64,000 nucleotides of DNA, taken from Lichina pygmaea. Taxonomy: Eukaryota > Ascomycota > Lichinomycetes > Lichinales > Lichinaceae. How positions within the stretch are numbered: position 1 is the stretch's first letter; every line of letters begins with the position of its first letter. A program made the position numbers and the translations under genes. Below are positions 37,583 to 49,256 of this stretch, piece by piece. The notes below the pieces were generated by a model. It did no database searches. It was not told where the DNA came from and saw only the letters and a list, made by a program, of their open reading frames with translations. The stretch spans positions 2,852,001 through 2,916,000 of the forward strand of contig OY730169.1 in assembly GCA_963422465.1 (NCBI GenBank), read 5' to 3'.

Positions 37583-38671
37583 GTCATGCCCATGGTGTTG
37601 AATTGATGTTTGGGGAAAGACGGACGTTGGATATCTCGGGGACTGAATGGGCAGAGAACATGGGTGGCAAAGGGGCCAAGGGGGGATGGCATGTGACGAC
37701 GATCAATGATGATATGATGGTGACAAGAGTCAAAAGTCCTGTCTCTTGGTGTGAGTGTGCCAAGTGAGTGGCCAGGGTCTGGCTTGAGACTATTCAACTG
37801 ACTGATTTTGATCTGATCGATCTGGTTCATCTGATTGATCTGAATGTGTGCGAGGCACTGTGTGATGTGAACTGGACCGAAAGCTGTATACTGTACTGAA
37901 TGACGTGGACTGCACTGAATGACGCAAAATGTACCAAACAATGTAAAGTGTACTGAATGATTTGAATTGTACCAGATGATCAACCACCCGCACAACTGGC
38001 GCAACCAAAATGGACCAAACCAAACCAAATCGCAAGCAACACAACGACTACAAAAACCACAAGACCATAAAGATGTGTGCCAGATCACCAGGCCAAGAAG
38101 TGATAATGTCAGAAATGTTCAAACAGGCCAACAACGAAGCCCCCGCCACGCTTCTGATGCTCCATAATTATTATCCCAATCATCCGTGGCAGACAAGTTG
38201 ACTCGCACTGATCACGACACGCACTGATCAGGTTAGGCTGAGAAGAGACAAGAAAAGATGAGGAGAGATGAGACGAGACAAGTCAAGACAGGACAAGATG
38301 AGATGTGGTGAAGCGGTGTGTATCTGAGAGCCGTCACCAATCCCATCCAATCCCATCCAGCCACCCCCTCGTGGAAAGAGAGCATGTGTGCGCACGCTTC
38401 GGAAAGTAGAAGGCACTTGGAACAGTGAAAGGGGACCACCAACAGTAAAAGGACTTTGAACAGTAGAAAGAACAGGAACATAGAATGGCAAGGACGCCTC
38501 ACGATTATGCAGCGACTCGAGAAGACGACCTCCCTCCCCCCCGGTGCCCCGGTGCCCCCCTTACCTAGACTCCATCCGATGAGGGGGAATGATGACGATG
38601 ATGATGCAAGACGAGAGCCAGCCGAGGTGCAGAGAAGGCCGAGGCGTGGAAAAGGCCACAACAATCCACAA

Positions 38672-38680
<9 letters not shown>

Positions 38681-38714
<34 letters not shown>
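38681..38714. repeat. (GA)n microsatellite
   Basis: An AG/GA run lies about 43 bp past the bHLH gene stop codon. It reads TC on that gene's sense strand. Confidence 0.9.
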
Positions 38715-38718
<4 letters not shown>

Positions 38719-38756
38719 AAAACTCGGATAGATCCAAGCTGGATCCGCTCCTCCGC

Positions 38757-39933
38757 TCACGTCATGTCCATGCTGTACTCGTCCTCTTCCTTGAAGCTGA
38801 TCGAGTCGTGTCCGCTGCCTCCGCTGCTCTGACCGCGGCCGTACGAGGCCGAGGTGTGGTCGACGCTGTTGGGGCTCAACGGACGCGGCGACATGCTGTT
38901 GATCGTCGCCGTCGCGCCGCCGCCGCCGATGCCTCCCGGACCCGTCTGCTCGCCGGCGAGGTTGGTGTGCTTCGGTACCCGAAGGCCGGTCCCGGGCGCG
39001 CGCGAGTACGAGAAGGTGCCGGCGTCGTTGCGCTCCATGGCGTCGAGCAGCTCGGTGCGCATGCGCCGGTCCTCCTCCGTCGCCTCGAACGGGAAGCTGC
39101 CGCCCAGCGAGGTGATGCACTCGACCAGCTCGCTCTCCTGCTGCAGCTTCGCGTGCAGGGCCCACATGAGGTCGCGCATCCAGCTGACGGAGCCGTTCAG
39201 GATGTCGCCCTTGTTCGGGCCCTTGTCTTTCTCATCGGCCGGGATCGAGGTCAGGGCGCCGGCGGCGCGTCGGCCGGCGCCGGCGGCGAGAAGCGACGTC
39301 GCCTGCGGCGGGCTCACGCCGAGCGCGCCGAGGCCGGGCGACAGCGGCGAGTTGTTGAGCAGGTGCTTGCGCACGCGCTCGTCCTCGAGCCGATGCTGCG
39401 GCACGAGGTGGCTCAGTTCGTGGATGCGCTCGTTGATGTTGTCTCGTCGCCGCCGCTCGACCAGGTTGTGCGACTCGCGTCGCCGTTTACGCTTGGCCTC
39501 CTGCGTCTGGAAGTTCGGCCCGGACCCGGAACCGGACCCGACCGCGACGGAGGCGACGCCGGCGTCGACCTTGGCCGGCAGCGACGCCGGCTTGCCGGAC
39601 TTGAGCACGTCTGAGATCTGCGGGTGGTGATGGTTGTGATGTGGTTGTCGTTGTTGCTGCTGTTGTTGTTGGTGGAGCGACATCTGGCCGCCGGGCGACG
39701 ACAGCGGCGAATCGGCAAAGGAATGCGGGCTGTCGATGCCTGCGTCCCACTGGCTCGACACGTTCCGTCGATGCCGTGCCTGGGCCTGCGCGAGGTGGTG
39801 CTGCGCGTGCGATATCGGCTGCGGGTACGAGGCCGAGTCCCGGGGCATCGTCAGCGTGAGGCCGGCCGGGCCGATCGAGGTCGCAGGCCGGCCGGGCATC
39901 GGGTTGCGCATCGACTGCGCGCCGCCGTTGCGT

Positions 39934-39982
<49 letters not shown>

Positions 39983-40766
39983 CGAAGCCACGCTGTGCGC
40001 GGGCGCGCGCGAGGGCCTGCATGTGACGTCTGTGATCGAAGCTGGCGACCGAGGCGACGCCGCCGCCGAGCGTGTTCGGCAGCGGCCGCGGCGAGGCGTC
40101 GAATGGCGAGGGCGCGTTCATCGACTGGCTGTACGGCGCCGGCCGGGGCGAGAACTGCTCGTACGTGACGCCGGTGTGGGCGAAGGCGCTCGGGGCCGAG
40201 CTTCCGTCCAGCTGCGGCGAGTAGATCTGGTTCATCGAGGCCGTCGCCGCCGCCGCCGCCGCCGCCGCCTGACCCACGTTCAAGGCCACGGCGTGCGAAC
40301 GGTCCTGGGCGCCGGCACCGCCGCCGCCGCCGCCGACGTTGCGCGCCTGACCGTTGACCGACCCGAACAGGCTGTCTTGGTCGTCGAGGTTGCCGAGGTC
40401 GAGCAGTTCCTCGTCGGCGATGCCGGAACGGCCGAGGTTGTAGTTGCCCAGGCCCGGCTGGGCGTGGAATGACGGGAACGAGGGCGTGAAGACGCCGTTC
40501 TGGGTCGAGAGCGAATTGCCCTGCATCGTGAGCTCGGCCGGGTCGACGCTGCCGTCGGAGCCGTGGGAATGGCCGAACTGAGCGAGCGCCGGCCGCTCGG
40601 CGAGGTTGAAGGTGGCGGGCGCCGTCGTCTGGGACGGGCCGTGGCCGGCGGAGACGGAGGTGCCGTTGGCGAAGCGCTGCGAGTGAGTCGAGCCGAAGAG
40701 ACGGTCGTCCGGTTCGTCCTTGATGTAGGGCGACGGCGATCCCATGCCGCCAAAGTTGCCGGTCAT
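38757..40766 (-). CDS. bHLH transcription factor with expanded loop (5' end open)
   Basis: This is a nuclear basic helix-loop-helix regulator. From the first in-frame ATG (40766) it has 669 residues. The frame continues upstream through conserved-looking sequence (HPGNPSDDFLDIFDMTG) to an acceptor-like CAG near 40900, so at least one 5' exon is probably missing. The basic region and helix 1 lie near residues 424-455 and contain SHNLVERRRRDNINERIHEL. His, Glu and Arg sit at the positions (HxxxExxxR) that specify CACGTG binding. Helix 2 (GPNKGDILNGSVSWMRDLMW) lies near 514-533, so the loop is about 60 residues instead of the usual 6-20. The rest is disordered, with a polyQ run of about 17, polyA and polyG runs and an acidic C-terminus. 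Targets are unknown. Confidence 0.83.
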
Positions 40767-42113
40767 GTCGAAAATGTCGAGGAAGTCGTCCGACGGGTTG
40801 CCGGGATGGATATACGGTTCGGTGGCCGCCGCAGCTTTGGGATCGGGTCCGACAGCGACGGACGGCGATGGCGGGGCGCCGCGATCCGGTTCGACTGCGA
40901 TTAGGATCGGCTCGTCAGTCGAAAGCGCACCCGGCAAGAAAAAATAAAAAGAATAATGATAAACTTGGCGCGCGCCCTCGCGCGAGCGCACACACGAACA
41001 CACACAATCCCTCCTTCTCCAGCCCCCCTCTCCCCTCTCTCTGTCCCGCCTTCGTTGGTGCTCTACGTATGCGTGGAGGGGGTGGGGGCTTGTCCCTCTT
41101 TCCTTTTTTCCGCAGCTTCGAAACAACCGGAGCGACGAAACGAGCTTGGCCGAAACGCAGATGGCTCGAGTTCTCCGGTGACGAGAAAGCTGGGTCGAGC
41201 GGCGAGGCGTCGAACCGTTCTCGGTCGGGACGCCGACCGACGCTCGTGGGGTGGTGGAGATGTCGCGGGAGATCGACGGAGGAGGGGAGGCGTGGGAGGA
41301 TCGGGATGGAAAGATTCAACGGCGAGAACGAGAGAAGCAACACTCACCAGGCATCTGGCGACGGGGTTGGAAGTTGTTTTCCCGGGTGGGGGGAGTTGCA
41401 GGTGTCTTTTTACGCGACGTCGAATTTTGTTCCTCGGCTGCGAACCGTCACCGTCACCGTTAAAGCGGAGTGGTGATTGGGCTGATGGAGGGGCTCGGTC
41501 GGAGCCGGGTCGGTGCTGAAAAGCACAAACCAGCGCCGAGCGGAGCAAAAGGTAGACCTGCGTTTCTCGTCTCCTCCTCTCTCTCGCGAGCCTGGGGCCA
41601 GAGAAGTGGGGCTAAACTGTGCCGGCCGGCGCAAAGCCCGGGGGGGCGTCCTCGCCAAGAGGAAACGGTACCCCGTACCCGTTCGTCGAGCAGAGTGGTG
41701 ATGTTGACAGGACGGAGGAACGGGCGCGTAGCCAGGAGGGAGATGAGAGGGAGGGAGAGAGAGAGAGAGAGAGAGACGGACGGATCCCCACAGCGCGGGG
41801 GTCGACGTGTCTTACCCGACCCGAGGAGGAGAGACAACCTCGTTCGCGTCAGGTCGTCACCCTTAGACCCAAGGGCTCACGACGAGGGAGGAGGAGCGAG
41901 ATAGAGAGAGAGATGGACGGATGGAGGACCCGAAGAGCACGGTCCAAGGGAACGAGTCCAACTCCGTGGGACGGCCAGACCAGCCGAACACCAGCTGAGC
42001 AAGAGAGTCTCGAAGGGTAAGCGACGCCAGGGAGGTTGGCTCGGCGCCCGACGACGCGCGATGGGATATATAAACCGTATATCGTCTTACCGACCCGGCG
42101 CGAAGAAAAAGGA

Positions 42114-42157
42114 GGGGTGGTGGTGGTGGTGGTGGTGGTGGTGGTGGTGGTGGTGGT
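42114..42157. repeat. (GGT)n trinucleotide repeat
   Basis: About 14 copies of GGT/TGG in tandem on the plus strand. Confidence 0.92.
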
Positions 42158-43454
42158 TGTGCGAGCGGGGCCCGAGGCTCGGTCGTGGGGTTGTCGGGGC
42201 TGCAGCTCGTCCGTCAGCGACCCTGGTCCGTGGGTCGCGGTCGGGTACGGTGGTGGTCGCGCGCCGAGTTCGACATCAAGGCGGTGAAGCCGGCCGAAAC
42301 GAGCTGAGACGCTACCGTTCTGGAAGGCCGCTTGAACTTCTCTCGCTTGAGCGCTGAGAGACAATAGTGTGTCTCTTGCTCAGGGAAGGCCCTTGGTCCA
42401 GCGAGAAAAGCAAAACGAGGGAACGAGCGATGCGACGGGTGGCTTCGCTTCGATCGGATCGCGTGGCGAGCTGGATCCTCAGGCCGGAGGTGGGGTGAGA
42501 CGGAGTCGTCGGTCTGGTGAACGCGCAGGGGCCGACGACGACGGGACGACAAGGCTGAGGCGGACCCTGACGACGACGACGACCGACCCAGCGACCGACC
42601 TAGTCCTGGCGAGGGATGGAGCTCAGGACGTCCGAGTGTTGGAGCGACCGGTGCCCACGACGGGCGACGAGATCGATTGCTGACCACGGCTTGGTTTGGT
42701 CCGTAGGACGGCGGCGGCAGCGGTAGCGGCAGCGGCGGCGCTGCTGACTTGCTCGATCCGGGAGCGCGAGTCCAGCGCAAAAGGCGGGGGCGCGTTCGTT
42801 CCTCCCTTCGTTCGCTCCGTCGCTGGTTGCTTCGTTCGTTCGTCGGTTCGGACACGCACGCTCGGGCCTTTTGTCAGCCCCCCCTCGCGTTTCCCTTGGG
42901 CCCTCTGCGAAGGGACCAACCCGGCCCGTCGGAGGACGAGGAGGAAGGCGAGAGGCGAAGGGACGATGCGCGGCGGATTCGAGGCCGACGTGAGTGGAGT
43001 GGTCCGACGATAAGCAGACGAGGTCGCGACGAGACTAGGTGCGGTCGAGTCGTACCACGGTACAGTACATAAGTAAGCAGAGGTAACGGAAAAGCAAAGC
43101 GCGGGCGATGAGAGCGGGGAGGAGGAGAACGAAGAGGAGGTCGAGGAGGCAGGGCTCCTCTTCAAGCTCTCCGTTTCACGCATAACGAGCGGAACAGAAG
43201 TCAAAGAGGAAGCCGGCCCGCACGCGCGTTCGAGACGAGACTGAGCCTTCGGTCTCTGTCGCGCGAGCAGGCGAAAGGATCGACTGACCACTCACCGGAA
43301 GGGCAGTTCCGCGTCGAGGTCGACTTGGGATTCCGGTCTGAACCGGTGCTTGAACGGCCTGAGACTTGGAGGGTTCGGGATGGCGGGGGCGGGTGGGCCG
43401 AGGGACGGCCGAAGAGGAGGAGGAGGAGGAGGAGGAGGCGGGACAACCGCGCAC

Positions 43455-43494
<40 letters not shown>
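43455..43494. repeat. (GAC)n trinucleotide repeat
   Basis: About 13 perfect GAC/ACG copies, outside any supported coding exon. Confidence 0.92.
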
Positions 43495-43496
<2 letters not shown>

Positions 43497-44389
43497 GAGG
43501 CGCAATCAAGCAGGATGTCAAAGTCGAGGTGGCGACGGTGGTGGGGCCAAACAGATCCGAGGACGGGTGAAGCCGAGCCCCGAGCGGCGTGTTGTTGGTT
43601 AAAGCCTAGTGGTGGTGGTAAACATGGCCCCGAGTCAGCCTTGTACCATCATCCTCATCGTCATCGTCATCGACAGCGCGAGGGACGGTGGTGGCGACGA
43701 TGGACAGATCCACCGTCGTGTTCGGGTATTCATACCTGTGCGATACGATCGCTTTTATGCTCGCGTCCATCGGTGGTCGATGCGACCGATGCAAGGTCGG
43801 GGGCGCGCGCGGGCGCCGGGGGGCGGCAGCCAACGACAAGATCGGACAGGGCCAAGCGAGGTGATGCGATAGGACGACGCTGCAGTAGTGCCGGAGCGCG
43901 TCGGCGAGTGAGAGGCAACGGAAGAAGCACAAGCCGCAGCTGCAGCTGCAACGGCGGCGACGGCGGCAGCAGCAGCAACAGCAGCAGTAGAAACGGCGGC
44001 GGCGAGCGAGCAAGCAGGGCAGGCAGGGCAAGCACGCCAGCGGAGTTGCAGTAGTGTCTTTCCCCCTTGTCCGAGTCGACGTGCCGGACGTTAGCTGTGC
44101 GTCGATATGCCGGACTAATGTAAGCCGGGCAATTCTCTCATTGGCGAGCGGAGCGCGTGAGGCTCGTGATAGGTCCGGACCGTCGAGGATGAGCAGCAGG
44201 GACCGAGGAGGACGAGAGAGGAAGGGAGGAAGAGAGGACGAGACGACGATCCCCCACTGGACGACGGTCGTCTTCTGCCGTAAATCAAAAAATAGAAAGA
44301 AGGAGAAGAAGCGGGGGAGGAGGGGCGAGCGGCGTGCGGGCTTATCGGAACCTTGGCGGGGCACACGGGAGAATCAAGTGATCAAGGCA

Positions 44390-44438
<49 letters not shown>

Positions 44439-44439
44439 A
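44390..44439. repeat. (GAC)n repeat with GGC interruptions
   Basis: About 16 copies of GAC/CGA with two interruptions, followed directly by a short (TGC)n run. Confidence 0.9.
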
Positions 44440-46189
44440 TGCTGCTGCTGCTCTCAGGGGGGTTTTTTTCAGTGCGTGTAGCAAGGCGGAGAGGGAGAGA
44501 GGGGGGGGAGACGAGCTCGATCGTCGATCCAACACCATTATATGTCGAGACGCAGGAGGAGAGGGCAAGGCCTTCGAGCTCGAAGGCGGGACCGGAAATA
44601 CATGAATATACTGTACGTACTGTCCCTCATGTAGAGTGCCTTCGTCCAAGGGCCTGTTATGTCGTCCACCGTTGGATCTCTGGGCGGGACGCCTATCAAG
44701 GCCTCGAGAGTACTGTGCCTACGTAGATATCCGTGGAATTCCAAAATATTTGTATATATATACATGTATGTACAGTATATATATATATCGCGTGTGAAAT
44801 GATAGAGGGGTATGCATAGGGGTGCATATGTAGGAGGGGGGACTGGGGCGTCTCCCTGGGGAAACACCGAGCTACTTTAGCAGCCACGCTTGATGCCTCC
44901 CTGATCAGGTAGGTTGGTTGCTTAGGCGGGAGCCTATCTCCTGCTGCTGCTCCCTGTTCCTTCGGTGCGCCTCGCCCCGGCAAAGAACGCGTACGGTACG
45001 GTGCGTATGTACCCGCTGGCCACGATGTCATGGGGGTATCGAGGTGGCAAAAGGGGGCGTCGAACAGGCAAACGTCTTTGACTACGGTAGCATACCGAAG
45101 AAGCAAACCACACGGTTGGACGAAAATAAAGAAGGAAAGACAGACCAACGGTCGTGTCGGGCAGCCGAACGGCATCGTCGGTACCGTGGCCGTCGCCGTC
45201 GCCGCCGCGGTCGACGCCGTACCTCGACGCCGGAGGGGGGTATGGCGGGAAAATGATCGGGTCAGGCACCTCCTCCCCCCGGCGCCCTCTGCTCATGCCT
45301 TCGTGTCATCTGAGGAATCGGCCCAAATCTCTCCCAATGTGACTCATTTACCGCCCCGGCACTGCCTGTTCCAGCAGCGTCGGTGGGACCCCCTTGGTAA
45401 CCCCCCCACCATGTTTACCTTGGACGTCTTCTAGGCTCCACCCACCCTATCGATAGACGGAGGCCGTTGATGACCTTGCCGCTCGACCTCGAGCCTCTGC
45501 CCGGCGAACATTCCTGGCTTCGTCGACTTGACTCGACGGCCGGATGACCGGATCTGCCGGCTCCTGGGTCCCTCGGTCCTGGTAGCGCGTGTAGACGACC
45601 CCGACTGACACTTCTTTGTGCCGACCCCGTCTGGACCTCTCTGCCCCACGCTTCAACTCCGGACCGGCGCGGGTTGTGCCACCACAGTGACAGACCGCCG
45701 GAGACCGGGTCGTAGGTCATAGCTTCCCCCAGACCCCCCTCCCCGGTGGCCGTCGGTCCACATGCCGCCGAGATCACGGCGAGTCTCCGTCGATTCGTCC
45801 GACGAGCGCGCGGTAGTGGTGCTGGACGTTCGGACGAGGTTAGGTCGCTCGTGGGACCGACGTCGTCGCGGGGGGGATGGCGGGGTTTGAGAGCCGACAT
45901 CTCGCTTCGAACGGAGCATATGCACACCACCCCGTAGCGAGGATGCTCCATCTTTGTTTTTCGGCGTCTGCGCTCGACGGCGGGGTTAGGGTTCGACCGG
46001 GGCGTCCTGCGGCTGGAACCTTAGTAAGCGAGGCTCGATTGCGATGTCCGATGATGGCAGTGGCGTCGCCCCCGTAAGGTACTTCGGACAGTCGTACCTA
46101 CGAGGTGGGTGACAGTCACTGCGGTACCCCCCTCTATGCACGTGTCGTACTTCGGTGCCCCCTCTGACTTCCATGCCGCCCTCGCTTAC

Positions 46190-46480
46190 TTCAGTACATA
46201 CGCTTTGCCGGGCCACACCCCGAAGATGAGGTATTTCTTCAGCGGAGGTGGGGTCAGAAGTGTCATAACTCCTGATAGCGCCACACAGCAAGTATTCTTC
46301 GGCCAAATCTTTTTTGGAGCTATCTCTAGCAGTTTTCTATACAATGGTACGACAAATTTTTGATTTTGATCCTTTAAGTGACTTTTCTTGAGGTGTAGAG
46401 ACCCTGTGGCTGTCTGAGGTGTATGCTCAGAGGGACGATGGCTCAAAAGTCGGGCAGTACTTATCTTTTGGCAACGCCAC
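46190..46480. other. AT-richer island, possible mobile-element remnant
   Basis: About 290 bp of clearly lower GC content sit inside very GC-rich flanks. The island holds AATCTTTTTTGGAGC and ATTTTTGATTTTGATCCTTT stretches. It has no open frame of note and no obvious terminal repeats. Confidence 0.4.
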
Positions 46481-46887
46481 CACTATCGTGAAGTGCCTGA
46501 TGTAAGCGAGGGGGCATGGATGCAAGAGGGGGGTAAGATACGTGGGGGGTACTGTTACGGCAGTACTATTAGTAAGCTGAAGATTAGCGGCCGTGTCAAA
46601 ATACTGACCACCAACTCACCCGGCTACACCGGTCAAACTCCTCTTGTCGGCCAAGTATGGATCAGGTCCCTGAGTTTTTTGACCCTCCGGCAACTCCGTA
46701 GTAACAGCAGATGACTTGAGACCAGTGTCTGTATACTCAGCATCTCCGCAATCTTGGTTGGCGATGCAAGGACAATGCAGGCCACCCAGGGAAAACCAAA
46801 AGCCTAGATATCTTGGGAATTCTGATAATGCGGCTCCGCGACTAACTTCCGACTGTACTGCGGCAACATCATATCCGTCATCCACCT

Positions 46888-46980
46888 CGTACCTTCGTAC
46901 GAGTACGTACGTACGAAGTAAGTACCGTCGCACGGGAGGAAGTAGTACGTACGAGTACGGAAGTACTCCGTACACGCGTA
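46888..46980. repeat. Dense GTAC/TACG palindromic cluster
   Basis: Within about 90 bp the words GTACG, CGTAC and GGAAGTAC repeat many times in both orientations, including the perfect palindrome GTACGTACGTAC. Confidence 0.85.
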
Positions 46981-49256
46981 CACCGATCGGTGAGGCCGGA
47001 TGCCCTAAATTAGACCCTTCCGTGACTGCTCTCCCCACAATCGCACAATCACCATGTTGGAAGATGGCCATCTCGAGGGCCCGTCTCTTGGCGGTGGTGT
47101 CGTGAGAGCGTGTTCCGTCATCATCTACCGGCGATGATATCACCATCTGTCTCACTACTGCCGTCCTCGCGGAGCGGCCGGTGTCTCCGCCGTCCCTCCC
47201 GGGAGGGTGCCCGTCGACGGTGGCGACCGTCGCCGAGACGTCGTCCATGGCGGGACGCGGATGTCGGCCGATGATGCCTCGACTGGACTGTTTCTAGGCC
47301 GTTGAGGCTACTGTTTACTGTATCCTGGCACTGGTGAACATATACTACGTACTGTACGGCACGAGGTGGCTGGTGTGGCTACACAAGTACTGTTCTGTTG
47401 CTTCATTGTCGCTCGAGGACGTCCCCTCGTACGCACGCAAGGACTGTACTCGTACGAGTACGGACAGTACAAGGGCGACATACTGGGGTGGTGCTGGTAC
47501 GTACTACATGTCTCAGCCGGTCTTGTTTGGTCGAGTGTGCATCTCGGTTTCGTTTCTGGTTTTCGGGCGCGTGTTTGGGCTGTTCGACGCCGGATCTTCG
47601 AGACCCCGGTACTTTAGCGGTGAGACCCCTAGATTGGCGATGGCGGCACCTACAGCTCACCAGAGAACAGGTGCCGCGGTGCTTTCCCCCCATTCCCCTG
47701 CGTTTGGGCCTTGTGGGCCTATTCGTCTACGGCTCGCCATCCGACCCGACGGCGCACCGAACAAACTCCCCGAAAGTGCAACGGCGCCGTTTGGCCACTA
47801 CTCGTACACCTCCTTGGCGCCAGCGGTAGCCGACCATTTACACACCGCAGCAGGACAAGAAGCGACCTCGTTCGTGATTCGTGTCGGCCGCTTGGCGTTC
47901 GCCTTTGGGTTGGCGACGCTTGCGTGACGGGACAACCATCGCCACTGGCGTTCCTCGACCATCCCCGTCTCGACGACGACGACGACGACGAGCCTCCTTT
48001 GTACTGTCGTCACCTCGCACATGCAGAACGACATGTGGGGATTGGGACGTTGAGGCGCGGCCGGGTGTGAGCGAGCGAGTGAGTGAGCGAGCGAGCGAGG
48101 ATGCCATGTCCATCTCCCGCCACGCAAGGCGCCGAAGCTGTCAGATCCCGACGCGACCGCCTGCGGATCCTCTCCCGCGCTCCCACCGTACCGTGCGCTG
48201 ACCTGAGAACAGTCCTGGACAGGGCCCAGGGAGACTCGTCCTAGGTCTCGACGCTCGAGCGGCAGCGGCTGTGGGAGCTTCTCCACCTGCGACGAGAGCG
48301 CCACCCCCCCCCCCCCTCACGACGTCCACGATCCTGATCGAAGGTGCCGGCTACCCTCTGCTCGACGTCATCGTCATCCGGCTGTTGTCGACAGGCGTCC
48401 AAACCCAGACCCGTTTGTTTCCTCCGTCGGATCGTTCAGGCCGCCATTGTCCTATCACGAGCCTTGGCAGCTTGTGCTTAGGCTCGATTGGTCATTCGAT
48501 CCGCTCAGGTGCCGGACGCATTCCTCGCGTCGGACCCGGCCGCACCCGTCCGCGTGATCACGGCTCGACTCGACCCAGGCAGAACCGGGCTCGTCAGCGC
48601 CACACGACCCCACGCCGTCCGTCCTTGCGGTACTGTAGCGCACATCGCCGCAGAAGGCCAAGACGCCAAAGGACGCCAAAGACGCCATCGTCTCCGTCGC
48701 GACGCTCACGGCTGCGCCTCGGCGGCCCCGTCGGCGTCGATCTGAACCTTCTCGAATCGGCCCTTCGGACAGCAGACTACGGAAACGACGACGCGCCCTT
48801 GCCCGTGCGGCCGGTTGATCAGCCGGGCCTTGCTCCGCTCGCGAATCGAGTCGGCGACCGGTTCGATTTGCTCGTCCCCAATCGCTTCAGTCTACCTCGG
48901 ACGCGTGGCCCGTCGACCGGCGCGTCCCCGGGGCGCTGCACCTTCACTTGGCCGTACCCTGTGCTAGCGCGAACCGTGACGACGTCCGCTACCGGCAGGT
49001 AAGCAAGTCGTCCCTGCAGCGGTGGTGGTGTCGCTGTCACCGCTGCTGCTGCTGTTGCTGCTGACGGGCGTCGTCGACTGGATAGCCTTGCGCCCGGGCG
49101 TGCGCGAAGACCCTGCGCCCGGCGTTTACACCACCGCGCACCGGCTCGCTTGGTCGCTCTCAAATCGTCCTCCGGATTCCATCGCACCGCGTGCTTGAGC
49201 AAGATAAGATCACCTCGGTCGTCAAAGGCCCCCCCCCTCCTCTTCTCCAGCGCATA

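Larger units (their letters stand above)
36916..38756. other. Convergent intergenic region with many short repeats
   Basis: This 1.8-kb stretch between TRL1 and the bHLH gene contains a dispersed CTACTCAA motif at about 36984-37060, GACCGACCGA/GATCGATCGA runs at 37171-37196, a CA/GA run at 37352-37396, a (GAAAAA)n run at 37546-37582, ACTGAATGA-type repeats at 37893-37960, an AGACAAGA-rich stretch at 38238-38303 and a (GA)n run at 38681-38714. Open frames here follow the repeats and do not look like proteins. Confidence 0.55.
40767..44500. other. GC-rich region upstream of the bHLH gene with triplet repeats
   Basis: This probably holds the 5' exon(s), leader and promoter of the bHLH gene. It contains a (GA)n run at 41753-41776, (GGT)n at 42114-42157, (GAC)n at 43455-43494 and a GAC-type run at 44390-44439. 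Many long open frames exist on both strands, but they are Arg-, Ser-, Pro- or Asp-rich products of GC bias with no conserved domain. I could not place the missing start exon. Confidence 0.45.
44501..49256. other. Long gene-poor region up to SFT2
   Basis: I find no supportable gene in about 4.7 kb. Features seen are an AT-dinucleotide and GTAC-rich patch at 44740-44792, an AT-richer island at 46190-46480, GTAC/TACG clusters at 46888-46980 and 47340-47505, a GAGC/GAGT tetranucleotide run at 48068-48099 and a C run at 48303-48317. The last kilobase is probably the SFT2 leader and promoter. Long frames on both strands have biased composition and no motif. Confidence 0.5.

Noticed and set aside
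38589-39630. Plus-strand frames of 258-341 codons over the bHLH gene
   Set aside because: They are antisense to a clear bHLH coding exon and have Arg/Val/Ala-biased composition.
43606-44364. 252-codon minus-strand frame with a Cys run
   Set aside because: The Cys and Arg runs come from trinucleotide repeats, and there is no metal-binding or other motif pattern.
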